A stretch of DNA of 64,000 nt from Tetrahymena thermophila SB210 (taxonomy: Eukaryota > Ciliophora > Oligohymenophorea > Hymenostomatida > Tetrahymenidae). Location: assembly GCF_000189635.1 (NCBI RefSeq), contig NW_002476358.1, positions 541,965 to 605,964 on the forward strand, given 5' to 3'. Positions 25,101-38,282 of this stretch are shown piece after piece. The notes beneath the pieces are model-generated. The model was not told the origin of the DNA and searched no databases. It saw only the letters and a list, made by a program, of their open reading frames with translations. Positions within the stretch are counted from its first letter, which is position 1. Each line of letters begins with the position of its first letter. The translations under genes and the position numbers were made by a program.

Positions 25101-26633
25101 ATCAGACATAGAAAAACCAGAATTGACATTACTTTCAAGCAAAGCACCGTTTTGAATCTTAGAATTTTAAGTATAAGAAAGAGATTCTTTACCGCTACCT
25201 GAGCTCTATTTGTCTTAGTTGAAAGATTTTTTTAATAAACCTTAACCGTTTTCATCGACTGTAGCTTCCATATCAGCAGGTACGACCTCGTCAAGAATTC
25301 TTTAGAAGAATTAGTTTTTAGCTTCCAAAACTCTGCTCTTTCCATTGGAATCTTTTTAGTTAATTTTGTAATTTTCAGAATTAACGATTGGAGCAATTTA
25401 TTCCATGACATTCAAGTAGACTTAGAGTAAATCGTATCTCATATTGATAGGGAGATAAATTCTGAGAATGCTACCATCTTTTCCGAGCTTAAATCTAATG
25501 ATGGGATAAGATGAAGTTAAGTATTATTCTACAGAAATGCCCTTTTTCTTTAACAATTCAATTTCATTTTGAGTTAATGGGTTATATTCGTTGGCAAGTG
25601 ATTAAATAGATGAAGAGGCAAGGAATTCACTGTTTTATTAGCTTACTTATTCATCTTCTATTTTTAAAAATATTAAATTTTAAAATAAAAATATTTAATT
25701 TTTTAAAATTTACTCTTTAAGAATCTTCCTGTAGAGTTGTTGCTGTTCAAGTTAAGCATTCCTGGGAATCCTTAATATGTGTTAGTAATCTTACCATCAT
25801 CTTTCATAGTAGTTTCTTTAAAGAATAAGTACATATCGAATTCATGATCATCAACTGAAGAACAGAAAAGACCAATTCTATGAATGATAGTTGAGATAGA
25901 GACTTTAGCTTTTCCATCACCACCAGTAGTTGTTTACTCATTATTTAATGTGTAGTCATAATATTTCAGAGTTTCTGGGACTTGAATGATTTTTACAAGG
26001 TTTTTTTCTTATCCTTGATCAATAGAGGACTAGAACTTGGCGTAGTTAGCTGGGACTTATATAACAGGTACAAAAGGAGTGCTACCTGAACCGCTTTTTC
26101 CTGATTTATTGACTTGAGTGTAAGCTACTATACCACCAACAAGTATGGCAATTACAAAGAATACACCTAGTCCGATCCAGATTTTTTTCTTGTTTGAGCT
26201 TGCCTTCACAGCAACTAACTATGGAGCTTCTGTGTTGACTATTGTCTAAGGAATTGAATCACTAGGCTTCTTTGGAGAAATTTAATCTTCTTGTAAGTCT
26301 ATTTTTAGAATAAAAAAATTTAAATTACTGGAATTTTTTTAATTACCAAAAATATTTTTAAACAAGTTTAATTCATAAAGAATGTTGGTAATTAAATTAT
26401 TTTATTTTTAGACAAGTTTTATTTTAAAATGATTTAGCCAAAAAATAATTTTTACTGTCAGTTTCTAAGTTATGAGATGTTATGTCAAGTCTCTTTTTAT
26501 GAGTTCTTACGTTGAGAGACTTGTTCTATTCATCATTATCAGCAATTTTGATTTGATTTCTTTCAGCGTTACTGACTCTGCTGTTATTCAATGAAGTTCT
26601 ATCATTTTAGAGCTATTATAAATTAGTATCCAT
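22170..26633 (-). CDS. Gene A1: large type II membrane protein, copy 1 of a duplicated pair
   Basis: Three exons, 26633-26456, 26298-25714, 25657-22170; 1416 aa. A polar, probably cytoplasmic N-terminus of about 98 residues precedes one membrane helix (IWIGLGVFFVIAILVGGIVA, about 99-121) after a Lys cluster, so the long C-terminal part is predicted outside or luminal. The middle is long and helical/coiled-coil-like with repeated D-L/E-L patterns. Near the C-terminus is a highly conserved block: VYPTPIGVTLKLK, YASWD, GGEVSASVVVAEVGGY, EGTFLDT, then NIFEPLALKGETYKKRL. Gene A2 (33463-38282) is a clear paralogue along its whole length, with the same 178-nt first exon. I do not recognise the family. 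It is divergent from the Cys-rich gene B1. Codon use is richer in C-ending codons than its neighbours, perhaps from high expression. Confidence 0.9.
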
Positions 26634-27755
26634 TGGCGCAGATATTTTATTTTTCGTCTTTATTTTTTGACTTAATTATTAATCTTTTAGATTTAAATAA
26701 ATTATGAGTGAGCAAAAATCAAAGATTTAATAAAGCTATTTTCAATTTATTGTTCTATTGCTCTTGATTTGTATTTATTTGAGTTTAAATTTGCTTAATA
26801 AAGCAATAATAATCATATTTGATGAATAAAATTTTAAAAGGATCAAATTCTCCACAAGTTTTTTATCTATTAAGAAGTAAATAGAATAGTTGAAGTTTTC
26901 AAGCATAACTATAACAATATATGCACATATTAAAATATTCCTTTATTTTATCTTAATTCTTTATATTAATTTAGCCACTAACTCCATTTTGTTAAATAAA
27001 ATATATGTAACCAAGTAAAAGTTAATCCATTTTATTTCTATTTTTGAATGACTATAACAAAATCTTAACTTTTCTAAAACGAATGGAACAAATACTTCCA
27101 ACATCAAATTATTTAAAAAGATTATATAAACCACAAAAACTTTTATATTTTTTGAAACAAAATCTTACCCCATACTTTATTTGAATTACAAAATTCAAAA
27201 TAAATGCTCTCAAATCAATAAATGTGACCTAGTTAATTTTAAATTAGTTCTACAGAGAAGGTGAATGATTTAATACTTTTCATTAATTCGAAAATAAAAT
27301 TTATAAATTGGTAATAGTGTATAAATTATAGCAAGTATATATTAAACAATTATCAAAGTTTCCCACCCGCTGTTTTATTCTTTTTACCTTAACATTCAAT
27401 AATATGATAGATAGGTAACTAGCTATCCATCTATACTTCTTTTGTATAGTTCTATAAGATATAAGAATTGATTTTTTATAAATGATAGGTTAAATATAAC
27501 CTAAGTTGAAGCGAATTCATTTAATTTAATACTGATCTATTGAAGTAATTTACAGTCATCTACTAACTTTTGAATTCTGTCATATTTAGAATAAGACTTG
27601 TATAATCTATCGTATAATAAAAGCATTATTAGTTAAAAGTCACTTTTTCCCAAATAATTAATTACAAAAGTAAAAAATAGTAAAAATAATAAAAAAGACT
27701 AAACTTTCTTTACCCATTTTCTAAGAAAGAATAAATCTTAAAGGTAGTATAAAAA
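26634..27755. promoter_or_regulatory. Bidirectional promoter region of pair A1/B1
   Basis: A 1122-nt spacer between start codons of A1 (leftward) and B1 (rightward). The equivalent spacer of pair 2 is 1175 nt, so head-to-head spacing is kept while the sequence has diverged by eye. No motif could be named. A slightly G+C-richer patch (tttcccacccgctg) occurs near 27359. Confidence 0.5.
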
Positions 27756-30700
27756 ATGCAAAACTAATCCTTAAAAAGAGTGCAATTCAGCTCTCTTTTG
27801 CTTGTAATACTATGTCTCTCTAGTGTTACTGTTAATTCTTAGAAGACTGTATAAGATATTATTGACGCAGGTACTTGCAATAACGGTAGTGCTGTATCTG
27901 GCCTCTCTAATCAAATAATGACTCTTGCTTAGAAGAAATCAATTTGTTACTTCTCTGACATTTCAAATGTTGCTGAGTTAGATGGCAAGTCTCCTATTCA
28001 AATTGCTCAAATAATTGAAAGAAATACTGCTAACGAAATAGAAATAGCCCTTTAGAGCAAAAACTAAAAGCTTTCTCTTACTTATGGTTTAGTAGGACTT
28101 CCCGAATTCTATATTTTCAATGAATTGTTCAAGAAGAATTCTGCCTGCGCTCCTCAAGAGTTTATCAATCTTCTCTCCACCACTTATTCTAGCTGTAAGT
28201 TGTGTTCTGGTAATGCTTTCTATACAAGAAGTGCCGATTAACTCTCAGTATTCAATGATAAATTCAATGTCTTCAACATAGATGTATGATATTTAATTAT
28301 TTATTTATTTTTAATATGAAATACAAACTTCAGTTTAAATTTGAAAGTAATCAATAATATGCGTACATATTTTGATAAAAGTGTAAACCAAGATTTTAAA
28401 AATGGTTTTAAATTCAATAAAACATCTTACACAATATATCTCAAAAGTTTTCTGGTTAAATATTACATCTTTAATCACTTTAATTACATATTTAATTTGG
28501 TGAAATATTTCTATGAATAAAAGTGTAATTAATTTTGAGAAACACCTCACATTACACCATCCAAAAATATTACCCCAATCTCTTTAATCTTACTTCAAAT
28601 TTAATGGATAAAAGATAACTTTACAAATTTTAATTATAATTACCATCAAACTTAACTATTTGAGTTATAACTTCTATTTACTATCAAATTAATTAACTTT
28701 TCAAATATTTAGTCGAATAATTTGATCACTGTTAATACATATAACCCTGATTTCAAGAAGCTTTTTGTTGAAGCTTTCTAATTATAATGGAACTGCAATA
28801 ATCCCAATGATAATTTACAAGTTACAGGTAAAATAAAATAAAGTTTTGATCATCTAATTTAATAAATTGCGTAAAAATGTTAGGTAACTTTGATATGTAA
28901 ACTGAATAAAAATTGAAATTAGCCCCTGTTGATGGTTTCTAAGATATTTGTATGAAATGCGATATCTAAAATTGTGGTAGATGTACAGCTGATTTCAAGT
29001 CTTGTAAGGAATGCAAAAGTGGTTTTACTTTAAACCCTGATGGTACTTGCACTAATTGCTAAGATAAAAACTGTTTATCTTGCACTCATGGTAACTAAAC
29101 ATTTTATTATTTATTAATAAAATTAACAATTTATTTAATAATTAGATGATAAAGGTAATGATATTTGTAACAAATGCAGCGCAGGATTCGTTTTACTTGA
29201 TGGAACTTGCATAACTACTTGTCCATCTGGATATACTCAAACTGAAACTAATTGCCTTTAATGTAAAGTTGGATAATATGGCTCAGGAAACTAATGTATC
29301 GATTGCGATAAATACTGCAAAGTATGCACAGGACCAAAGGCTACTGATTGCTAATCATGTTTTGATGGATTCATAAAAGAGTAAAATTTAAATATTCTTA
29401 TATTTATATAATTTTTTTATTTTTTTACTTTAATAGTCCTAATGGTGGTTGCAAAACATGCCCAACTGGTTAATGCTGTGGATCTACAAAATGTGCAGAT
29501 GATGAATATAGACAAACAGTTTATCCTTATGAATGCCAAAAATGTAGCAATAATTGTGCTACTTGTACTGGTCCTGATGCCAAATAGTGCTTATCATGTA
29601 TAAATGGATATGTTTTAGATGGTGGATTTTGTATGAACCCTTCTAAATAATTGAACACTTATCTTGACACTAAAACTAACACAAATAAGCGTAATGACTT
29701 AATTATATCTGTTAAAATTCAAATTTTTTAAGATTTAATTTTTTTTATAATCAGCCTGCCATTTCTCATGCGAAGAATGTGTTGATTCTTCTAGCTTGTG
29801 TACTAAGTGCAAGATTGATTTCAACTATTTCTTACAAATTGACTCTAAATTCAAGTGTTTTACTTAATGTCCAACTGATTATGAACCAGAAAATGGACTT
29901 TCAAGCACTGATTTTGTTAAATGTGTTGTTAAATCTGATTTAAGTGTTAGCGAAATTCAAACTCAAGTCTTGATTGAAACTGCTAAACAAAGATGTATTA
30001 CTTCTTAATACTTTAACACTGATTAAAAGTAGTGTGTTTCTTGTGCAACTAATTGCTTAAGCTGTTCTGATAGTGACAATTGTGATCAATGCACTTCAGG
30101 TATGTACTGGAATTAAAATACAAACACTTGCTCTCCTTGCCACTCTTCTTGTACTTCTTGCTCTGGTCCTTCTCATAAGGAATGTCTTAAGTGCAAAGAT
30201 ATTAAAAACTTATATACCAACAATGGTGTTTGTGATTCAATGGCATCTACTCCTGTATCTTCTATCACCACTCCCTAAGCTAATTAATTTAAGAGTTCTA
30301 ATCTTTTTGATACTAACTCTTAACTTTATAATGTCAGACTTGGTGTCAGTTAATTCACCACTCAAAATCCTATTTGGATGAACGAATCTTTAGTTGATTC
30401 TAATCAATGCACTTTTGCCTCTTTTAAGTAATACTACACATCCTTAAATGATCCCAATATTTCATGTAATGACTCGTAAATAAAGAGATCTACCATGTCT
30501 ACTAAGGGATCTATGACTGCTATTTATGCTATGATTCTCTCTCTCTCAGGTGTCCAATTAGATGGTAAATCTGCTAATCCCTCTAGCTTGGCTAAATATG
30601 CTATAGCTAACTAAAAGTATAATATTTTCTATGGTTTCAATGTTAATGACGAATTCTCATGTGATTAACTTATTTGCGAATCTAGCCTTGAAAGCTATCT

Positions 30701-31706
30701 TTCTGATTTAACTGCTTTCAATAATGTTAAGGTATCAATTAAGTAAGCTCGTGATGTTCCAATTACCTCTTAAGGTGCCAGTATTAACTGCTTCTCTGAT
30801 AACTATTAAGTAGATGATGATAAAATCTAAACAGTTGATATGCTTGTATTATTCGCTAACCAATCATTAAAAACCAGTCATAAGCAATACTTCATCCTTG
30901 ATGTTTGTGGTAAAGATTAGACAAGCTAATCTGTAATTCAAAAATAATACTTTGTTTCCAATTACTTTGGTAATGGCTTCTTTGAAACTGTAGGAGTTCA
31001 CCTACCTGAAGGTCAACAAACCTAAGTTTTCTATATTGGAGGGGCTGATAAGAATTAAAACGACTTTGCTAAGAAGAGTAATCCTAAGTATTTAAATAAC
31101 TTTGAAAGTTATAAGGTATAAAAGGTCAGAGTCATCGAAGTTGAAGAACTTGATGCTTCAATAGATAAAGTAGATCAATCTTATGCTCAAGCTGTAGCAA
31201 ATGCAAAGTTGGAAAGCAACATACCATCCAAATGCAACTGTATTACTAATACTGTTGATTATATTATTGCAAATGAAGGTAATAACAACTAGCTTATCCC
31301 TATTATCACTCCTGATAATCAATTCCTTGCCAAGAGTATTGATGCATTCAGTATTAAGTACATCACTTCTTAATTCAACCTTGACTTAGACTCAATGAAG
31401 GCTAATAACTTAAGTATAACTTCAGCTATGGCAAAGAAGATTTTCACTAAAGTAGTTGAATAATCTATTAGCGACACTTCTGCATGCTATGGACTTGATA
31501 AATCAATTAACTAATGTCTTTAAAACGCTCTTATCGATATTTCCTTCTCAAATCGTCAAAAATGTGTAAACGAAAAGGAAATCAAAGCTTATGTTTTAAA
31601 GTCAGATTACTAAGGAGTTATTTAAAGTATATAATCTTCTCAATGGTGTTCAATAAACTCTGAAAGATGTGCTAAAAATATCCAAATTATTAAAAGTTGC
31701 CTTTGA
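27756..31706 (+). CDS. Gene B1: secreted Cys-rich (furin/EGF-like repeat) protein, copy 1
   Basis: Six exons, 27756-28283, 28713-28827, 28884-29090, 29146-29380, 29437-29690, 29755-31706; 1096 aa. An N-terminal signal peptide has the hydrophobic core FSSLLLVILCLSSVTV. Residues about 30-215 form a unique domain with a few Cys. From about 230 to 620 come tandem Cys-rich repeats of the furin-like/growth-factor-receptor type, e.g. CMKCDIQNCGRCTADFKSC and CATCTGPDAKQCLSC. The C-terminal 470 residues are Cys-poor with a conserved end (VKSDYQGVIQSI...ERCAKN). No C-terminal membrane helix is seen, so it is secreted or held by a partner. B2 is a full-length paralogue with identical 115- and 254-nt exons. 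Intron 1 (429 nt) is unusually long. Partner gene A1 is head to head. Confidence 0.9.
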
Positions 31707-32183
31707 AAAATAAACTATTTGAGTTAAATAAAATATTTTTTTAAAGAAACAACGAGCCTGTAAATAATATAATCTATTTATATATACATGCATTCATCCA
31801 TACATTTTGTTATTGTTTCTTATTATATTTTTAAACTTCAAAAAAGTGTATTATTGCAATTAAAAAACAAAATTGAAATATTTTAAAAAAGATTTAAATA
31901 TAATTTATATTTTAAATTTTTGATGACTTTTACAATAAGAAATAATAAATAAATAAAAAGAGTAAGGCCAAAATAAATAAAAAATAAACACATAAAGATT
32001 ATGAATGAAAACATGCTATTTATAAATTTTATATAAGTTAAGAGATTATTTATCGTTTTTTTGTTATTTTTCTTCAAAATTTGTTAGAATTAAATCTAAA
32101 AACTATCTAGTTTTGATACTAAGTCTCTTTAACAAAATAATTTTTTATATTTTATATTAATTAAATAAAATATATTATTTTTT
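31707..32183. other. Intergenic spacer between convergent genes
   Basis: About 480 nt, A+T-rich, between the 3' ends of B1 and the GNAT-like gene. A leftward open stretch at about 31883-32077 has Ile/Asn/Leu composition of the kind random A+T-rich DNA gives and is not called. Confidence 0.6.
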
Positions 32184-32870
32184 TCATTAATTTTGGTCAT
32201 TTATTAGTTATTATTGTTACATTTAATATTTTTTGCAATAAATAATAGGGATCTCTATATTTTCTTTAAACATGGAGCAAAGACTTGAATCAATACAAAA
32301 TAATTCCTTTGGATGAAGGCTTTTTGCTACTTTCCCCCCAAGTTTTTTGCAAATATGGAGGCAAGCTCGACTTGTACAGAGTCCTGAGAGACATAAGTAA
32401 CCTAAACTTTCTATATGGTCAAGATATTTAGTTAAAATTATTTAACCTATTTTCAATTCCTAGAATCTCCTTCTAACTCCATAGCTATCAACTATCATCA
32501 TCTCTCCAGGGAGTTTAAATTATTCACTCATTTCAGAAAGAACTAATTTTTAAATTCCACAATATTGATCGATCACCTTATCTTCCTACTTTTAATTTGT
32601 TTCTTTAATGACATCTTAAAGGTCTTCACCAACTACAAATGCTATCACTTGATCATCACTTGTATCTATTCCTATTAAGATTTTATTATAAATCTAAAGG
32701 TCTTCATGCTTTAAAAAGTTAATAAACACTTATTCAAGCCTCTCTTTATTTATACGCATGTTGTATAAAAATGATCCTTCTTGTGTTTCTGCTTCTACTA
32801 TGCATTCTATTAAACTATTTACATACTTATACTCTAAAATTTAATATTTTATGTTTTTAGATGAGGCCAT
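32184..32870 (-). CDS. GNAT-like N-acetyltransferase
   Basis: Single exon, 228 aa. The layout fits the acetyl-CoA-dependent GNAT fold: strand-rich core (KILIGIDTSDDQVIAFVVGE), a D-S-x-G-V-R-R-R-F-x-x-x-x-I-G-x-x-I-L-x-x-Y segment where the R/Q-x-x-G-x-G/A coenzyme A loop is expected, then GYLCLSGLCTSRACLHICKK with LGGKVAK, which resembles the usual C-T-S-x-A-x-x-I-x-x-K-x-G-F/G end of GNATs. The exact Q/R-x-x-G-x-G/A loop is imperfect (RRRFQELKIG), so activity is uncertain. The C-terminus is Gln-rich. The gene sits between the two A/B units and was not duplicated with them. Substrate unknown. Confidence 0.75.
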
Positions 32871-33462
32871 TTAGAGAGAGCAAGACTGAATAAATATTCT
32901 TTACTTTGAGTTAATTTATTTAAAAATTTTTTATCTTTATATGGTTAGTATTAAATATATATCAATATTTCTATTTTTTTATTAAATTTTAAATGTTTTT
33001 TTAATTTTGATGGTACACACATATTTAAATCTAAAAGCAAGCTTGCAATATGCAATAATAAATTTAAAAAACAGGTATATACAAATTAAATTAAATTAAA
33101 TTACTTAAAAATAATATTTAGTTTAATTTTTTTTCTTTCACTAATGCCTCGTTTTTTGGAAGTGTGGTAAAGAAAGTTTATTTTTTAACAACAATTATTT
33201 TAAATTAATTAAAGGAAATTTTATAAATTATCTAGAAACACCAATACATTAAATATTAATCACTGTAGTATTCGAATTTATATAATTGTTATTAAATTAA
33301 TAATTTATAAAGAAGAATAAAATTGAACATACTTGATTAGCTTTTATAAAATTTAATAAAATCTGTATTCATTATAAATTAACAAAAAATGATTTAATAA
33401 ATTATTTATCTTTTAAACTTGCATTATAAATATATATTATACATAATATTAATTATCGATCA
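32871..33462. other. Intergenic spacer, promoter side of the GNAT-like gene
   Basis: About 590 nt, A+T-rich, between the GNAT-like start and the A2 stop codon. Nothing else supported. Confidence 0.55.
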
Positions 33463-36400
33463 TCATATATTTTTTTATAGAGGGCCAAATTCAACTTCAT
33501 ATAAACGTTTTTTGTAAGTTTCACCCTTTAAGCTTAGAGGTTCAAAAATATCATGTCTTTTGGTACCAATTTCTAAAGTAGCTAGACAATTTATTGCTTT
33601 ATTAACTAATTTAGCAATAGGATTCTTCGAATTCTTTAAAACTGCACCTACAGTACTTTTGAGAAAACCTCCAATAGCAGATAGGATTCCTAAATTTCTT
33701 CTCCTTTCTGCTGCACATTTAAATACCTCAATACTAAAAATAGTCTTATAATATAAACCCATTTTGATGTAATAAGGACTAAAAGTAGCATCAATATAAA
33801 ATGATCCTTTGAACTTTGTTTTAATAAAACATAAATGAATTAATATTATAATAGAATGAATTTGTATATACTGTATACTCTCATTAATTAAGACCCCATT
33901 TTTAGAAAATGTAAAAAAATTTTTGAATTAAGACCCAAAATTTTAGAGAAAAAGTTTCCTTGGGGGTCTTAGTTAATGAGAGTATACAGTATAAAGAAAA
34001 TAAATAATAAAATATAAAACTCACCTTTTCTAATACTTTAAAGGTAAGGCCTAACATAAGAGAGGTATCTAAGAAAGTACCTTCGGCATAACCACCTACT
34101 TCTGCAACAAAAACTGTGGCTCCGACTTCTCCTCCTATTGTTACTTTAGTAGAAAGACCAGCTGCTACATCAAGGGTAGCATTGTAAAAAGCTAATTTGA
34201 ATCTCAAGCTATTATCCCAACTTGCATATAATCTGAGCTTGAGGGTCACGCCAATAGGAGTAGGATACATGTAAACGTACTCAAAAGGAATACTGAGTGC
34301 TATATTAAAAATAATTAAGTAAATATTGATGAATAAGTGATATATGATAAATTACGAGGAGTTTCAATTATTTTTTCAAACTAAGCCTCAACTATGAGAT
34401 TATGGATTAGGTCTTTATATAGTGTTTAGACATCAAAATTGTTTTGTTAAACATCTCCCTTATAAGCTGCTAAGTCCTTATTCATTAACCCGTTAATATC
34501 ATTATTTATTTCTGGTATGGCTTTTTTGTTAAGATTTTAATTGTATTCAGTTTCAATAGTGAGTTAAATTTATTGTCTAATATCTTCCTTAGGTTATTCA
34601 AACAATGATCTTAATTCACTCCAAGCTTCCTTTTCATCAATGTAAATTTAAGTAAAGGCAATTTTAATATCTCCAAAGTAGTTCATGCAACGTTAACCTA
34701 AAAGCTTTAAATCATTAACAAACTTGATAAATTTGTCTGGAATTTAAGAGAATCTTTTAAAAGTTTATCCTATTGCATCATAATTATAGTGAATAATACT
34801 TTGTACAGATTCAACTATATCCTAAACTTCATCAAATATAGCTGCCTATTTATGTTATTAAAAATGTTTTTTAATTGTAAATTGAAAATAAATCTATTTT
34901 TACTTTATAATAATTTGGATCATCTTCAGGGAAATCAGTATTTCTTAAAAATTTCTTAACATCTGCATAGATATCTGACAAATCTGAAAGAAGTTTCTTG
35001 CACTTTTCAACAAGATTATCTTTCCAGTTAAGGATGTGTTCTTTCATTTAAGAACCAACATCTTTAGCTTTAGAAATAGTCTCCTTTCCTTATTCAGTTA
35101 ATTTCTGTAATAAGTCAGTAGGGAATTGGGAAAGTTGTTAAATTAGATCAGTAATTATAGAAAGAGTCTTTTTTTCTTATAGTTTCTTAACAGTTTAGAC
35201 TAATTGAATGACATCCTCCTTCAATTCTTTAATACCAGAAGTGAGATCTACAGCAAAGTTAGTAATATTGGAGAAATCGCTTAAAAGCTGATCTATTTCG
35301 GGATTTGAAAGTGCATTTTGAGAAGAGCTTGGGAATTTTTGTTAGAGATCTTCTAGTTTTTGATAGATTTCTTGTTTAATAGAATTGATGGATTATTTCA
35401 AGGCTTTTGCCATTAAATCTGATAAATCATATTATTAACCGATTGTTTTGACTGTTTTGCTAATAAAGGATTTCAATGTGTCAACAATCTGAGAAGTACC
35501 TATGATCTTTTTTAATCTGTTTGCTACAGTTTAAGTAGGATTTAATGAGGAAATAGATTTATCAACTTCATTAATTGAGGCAAACATTGTGTTGGTTTAT
35601 TCTAAAATAAAACCTTCAACTTGATCTAGATATTACTTTAAGGGTTCATCAATAATTTAAATTAAAACATCTTCAAGATTTTCAAGAGTAAGATAAATCT
35701 ATTAATAAGAGCTGCTAGGGATACCTGTAGTTTAAGCTAAATCAATAAGCTTTTTCATCTTTGCAAGTCTATCGATGAGGAAGCTTTGAATGTGATTAAT
35801 TTAATTTTCAATACTTATATTATTACTTGATAAAAATCCAAGCATTCTTTCTTTCAAAGTACCTAATGGATCTTTGATAAGTTTGGTGATGTTAGAGACA
35901 GTAACTTTGAGGAACTATTCTAAATCAGCAATTAAATTGAAGATTTGTAGCTCGTCATTATTTACAACATCGTATATTTCTTTCAAAACAGGATTTTTAT
36001 CAATAGAAATGACTATTTCTAATTCATCCATAAGGCCATCTATATCATTTTTAATTGTTGTAAGTCTTCCATTTACTTTATCTTTGATTAAATCAAGCTT
36101 ATCCTTTAGCAAGTGCTAAATATATTGATAGAGTTTAAGGATTTTAGAGACATTTACTCTTGCTAATAAAAAAATACAAAAAGTTTAAAAAAGTGTTATT
36201 TATCGATATAATTAATTAAAAACTTACTTTGTTTCTCTACGATTTTGATAGAAGCACCATTAAAGTAGCTGTAAAGACCAACTGTACAAATATCTTCTTT
36301 ACCTATGAATCCAGAATCATTGCACTCAGACCTTACATCTGCACCAAATTCGAAGGCAGCTATATTTTTTCTGAATATAGGCTTTTATATAGCTGGAGAA

Positions 36401-38282
36401 AGAGAAGCGCCCTTATTTTCAAGAATTCTACCATTAATTTTTTCACCATCTAAATCAGTGTGAGAATTACCATTTTAAGTAGATGTGTTAAATACAGAGT
36501 TGTAAGTATCTAAAGCTTCGTCTAGAGTTTAAGGAAGGACACTCATATAGTTAAAAGTCGTATGAATTAAATTAAATAAGTTGTCATCAATCTTATCATC
36601 TTGACGTATAAAAGCTATTTTACATTCAGAATTCATTTCTATACCCTTGAATAAAGGCATATCTCCATTTTCATCTACCTTGTGGTCATCCATCTTAAAA
36701 TTGGACTTAGCACTACTTTCAAGCAGTGAACCATTTTAGATAACTGAGTTTTAGCTGTAATCTTAAGATTATGAAGAATCATTACTATTAACCTTATTTT
36801 ATTCGAATTATTTGCTAAGATTTGCCTAACCGTGTTCATCAATAGAAGCTGTAAGCTTAGGGTTTACTTCTTCACCACTTAGGATTCTTTGTGTATACAT
36901 TGAAAGCATTCTCTTCTTATTACCATTTTAATCAGTAATCTAGTAAAAATCACTTTTAACTATAGGAGTGACTTGCTCAATTATATTCAAATAGATCTAA
37001 AAGATATCTAAACGCAAGTTGATAGGTTATTATATTTCCTTCACTTTACTGTTCTTATCCAAAGTGAAATAAATAATTGGGTATCTAGATTAGTAGAATT
37101 ATTCAGGAGTAATACCTTTCTAAGCCAACATTTTAATTTCTTCATCATTTAATGGAGCGTATTCGTTTTGAAGGGCATTATCTGATTACTTGTTTCTAAA
37201 TTCACTGCTATCATTAGCAACATCTTCAGGTTCTTTTAATTTTTAAAATTAGGTAATATTTGATAATTTGATCAAAAAATTTACTTTAAGATTATTTCAA
37301 ATTTCTCTTTGCTGCGGCTTACTCCTTTTCAAGTATTCCTGGGAATCCAGTTAATTAATTATTCAAATTGTTGTTCTCATACATCTTTGTGTCAATAATA
37401 TAAATGAACATCTAAAATTCATCTTCAGTAACATTAGAACAAACAAGACCAAATTAGTGAACAATTAATGAATTAGTTATTTTTTTCTGCCCATCACCTT
37501 AGACAGTAGTTTGATTATTATAGAGCTTGTATTCATAAATCTTCTAACTTTTTGGTACTTGAATAATTTTAACTAAATTATTATTTTAACCTGACAAGAT
37601 GGACTCTTTGTATTAATTATAATTAGCAGGTATTTTTATCACCTCTTTATATTCATCACTGCGATTGTCAGTTTTAAGTTTATAGGCTAAGACACCTCCA
37701 AGAATTACACCGATAATAACAAGAGCTGTGAGACCAATAATCCATTTCTTTTTAGAGGAGCTTATCTTGACTGAAACCATTTAAGGATTTTATTATTAAG
37801 GGACTAGGTCGGATACTACTTTTCCAGAGTTTAATTTATTAGGACTACTATCTTAACTTAGGGCTTTTCATAAAATAATTTTTAATTAATAAATACTTTA
37901 AATATAAAAAATACTTAATCAATTAAATTTTTTATTTATTCAAAATAAATAGAAAAATAAAGATGAGATTAATTTATTATAAATCAAGTATTTTATCTTA
38001 GATAATATTTTATCTTATAAATATTGAAAATAAACTTAAAAAAATAAAATTTATTTTATGTATTGAATATAAATAAATGTATATATTTCAAAAAAGATAA
38101 TTACCATCTAGGCTTCGAATGTTAGACTTTGATTTGGGTTAGTTTTGATTAAACTAATTATCATCATCATCCATATTTTCATTGTCCAAATTCATACTAG
38201 GGGCTACAGGTTACCCAAGTATGCTTATTGGATTATCTTTTAGAGGTTTTCTATCAATAAATTTGCTGATATTTTAATCCAT
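33463..38282 (-). CDS. Gene A2: large type II membrane protein, copy 2 of a duplicated pair
   Basis: Seven exons: 38282-38105, 37863-37285, 37232-36228, 36162-34904, 34845-34356, 34299-34025, 33813-33463; 1378 aa. Paralogue of A1 over its whole length. Cytoplasmic-type N-terminus, then one membrane helix (WIIGLTALVIIGVILGGVLA, about 100-122) after SSSKKK, a long helical ectodomain, and the conserved C-terminal block YVYMYPTPIGVTLKL, ASWD, GGEVGATVFVAEVGGY, EGTFLDT, DIFEPLSLKGETYKKRL. Exon 1 is 178 nt as in A1 and the first two introns are shared; introns 3-6 (36163-36227, 34846-34903, 34300-34355, 33814-34024) are absent from A1. Intron 6 carries a palindromic insertion. Function unknown; head to head with B2. 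Confidence 0.9.
33867..33993. mobile_element. MITE-like palindromic element in intron 6 of gene A2
   Basis: A 127-bp insertion bounded by inverted repeats of 31 bp with one mismatch: left arm 33867-33897 begins tatactgtatactctcatta, right arm 33963-33993 is its reverse complement. Both arms end in a taagacccc-type stretch, and a third copy of attaagaccc lies inside at 33928-33936. Flanking and terminal TA dinucleotides would fit a TA target-site duplication as used by Tc1/mariner elements. It has no coding capacity. It raises the intron to 211 nt against 52-65 nt for most neighbours. Seen directly: the inverted repeats. Inferred: mobile origin. Confidence 0.75.

Noticed and set aside
28284..28712. 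Leftward open frame inside intron 1 of B1
   Set aside because: Composition (Ile/Phe/Lys/Cys-poor mixture) is what A+T-rich intron sequence gives with only one stop codon, and it lacks a convincing start or conserved pattern.
30073..31389. Alternative-frame ORFs within B1
   Set aside because: They overlap the Cys-rich and C-terminal coding exon of B1 in another frame and have no support compared with the B1/B2 paralogy.
31883..32077. Leftward Leu/Ile/Phe-rich frame between B1 and the GNAT-like gene
   Set aside because: Hydrophobic low-complexity translation of A+T-rich DNA between convergent genes, with no coding signature.
35874..36453. Rightward frames overlapping gene A2
   Set aside because: They are antisense shadows of A2 exons 3 and 4, whose spliced protein matches A1.
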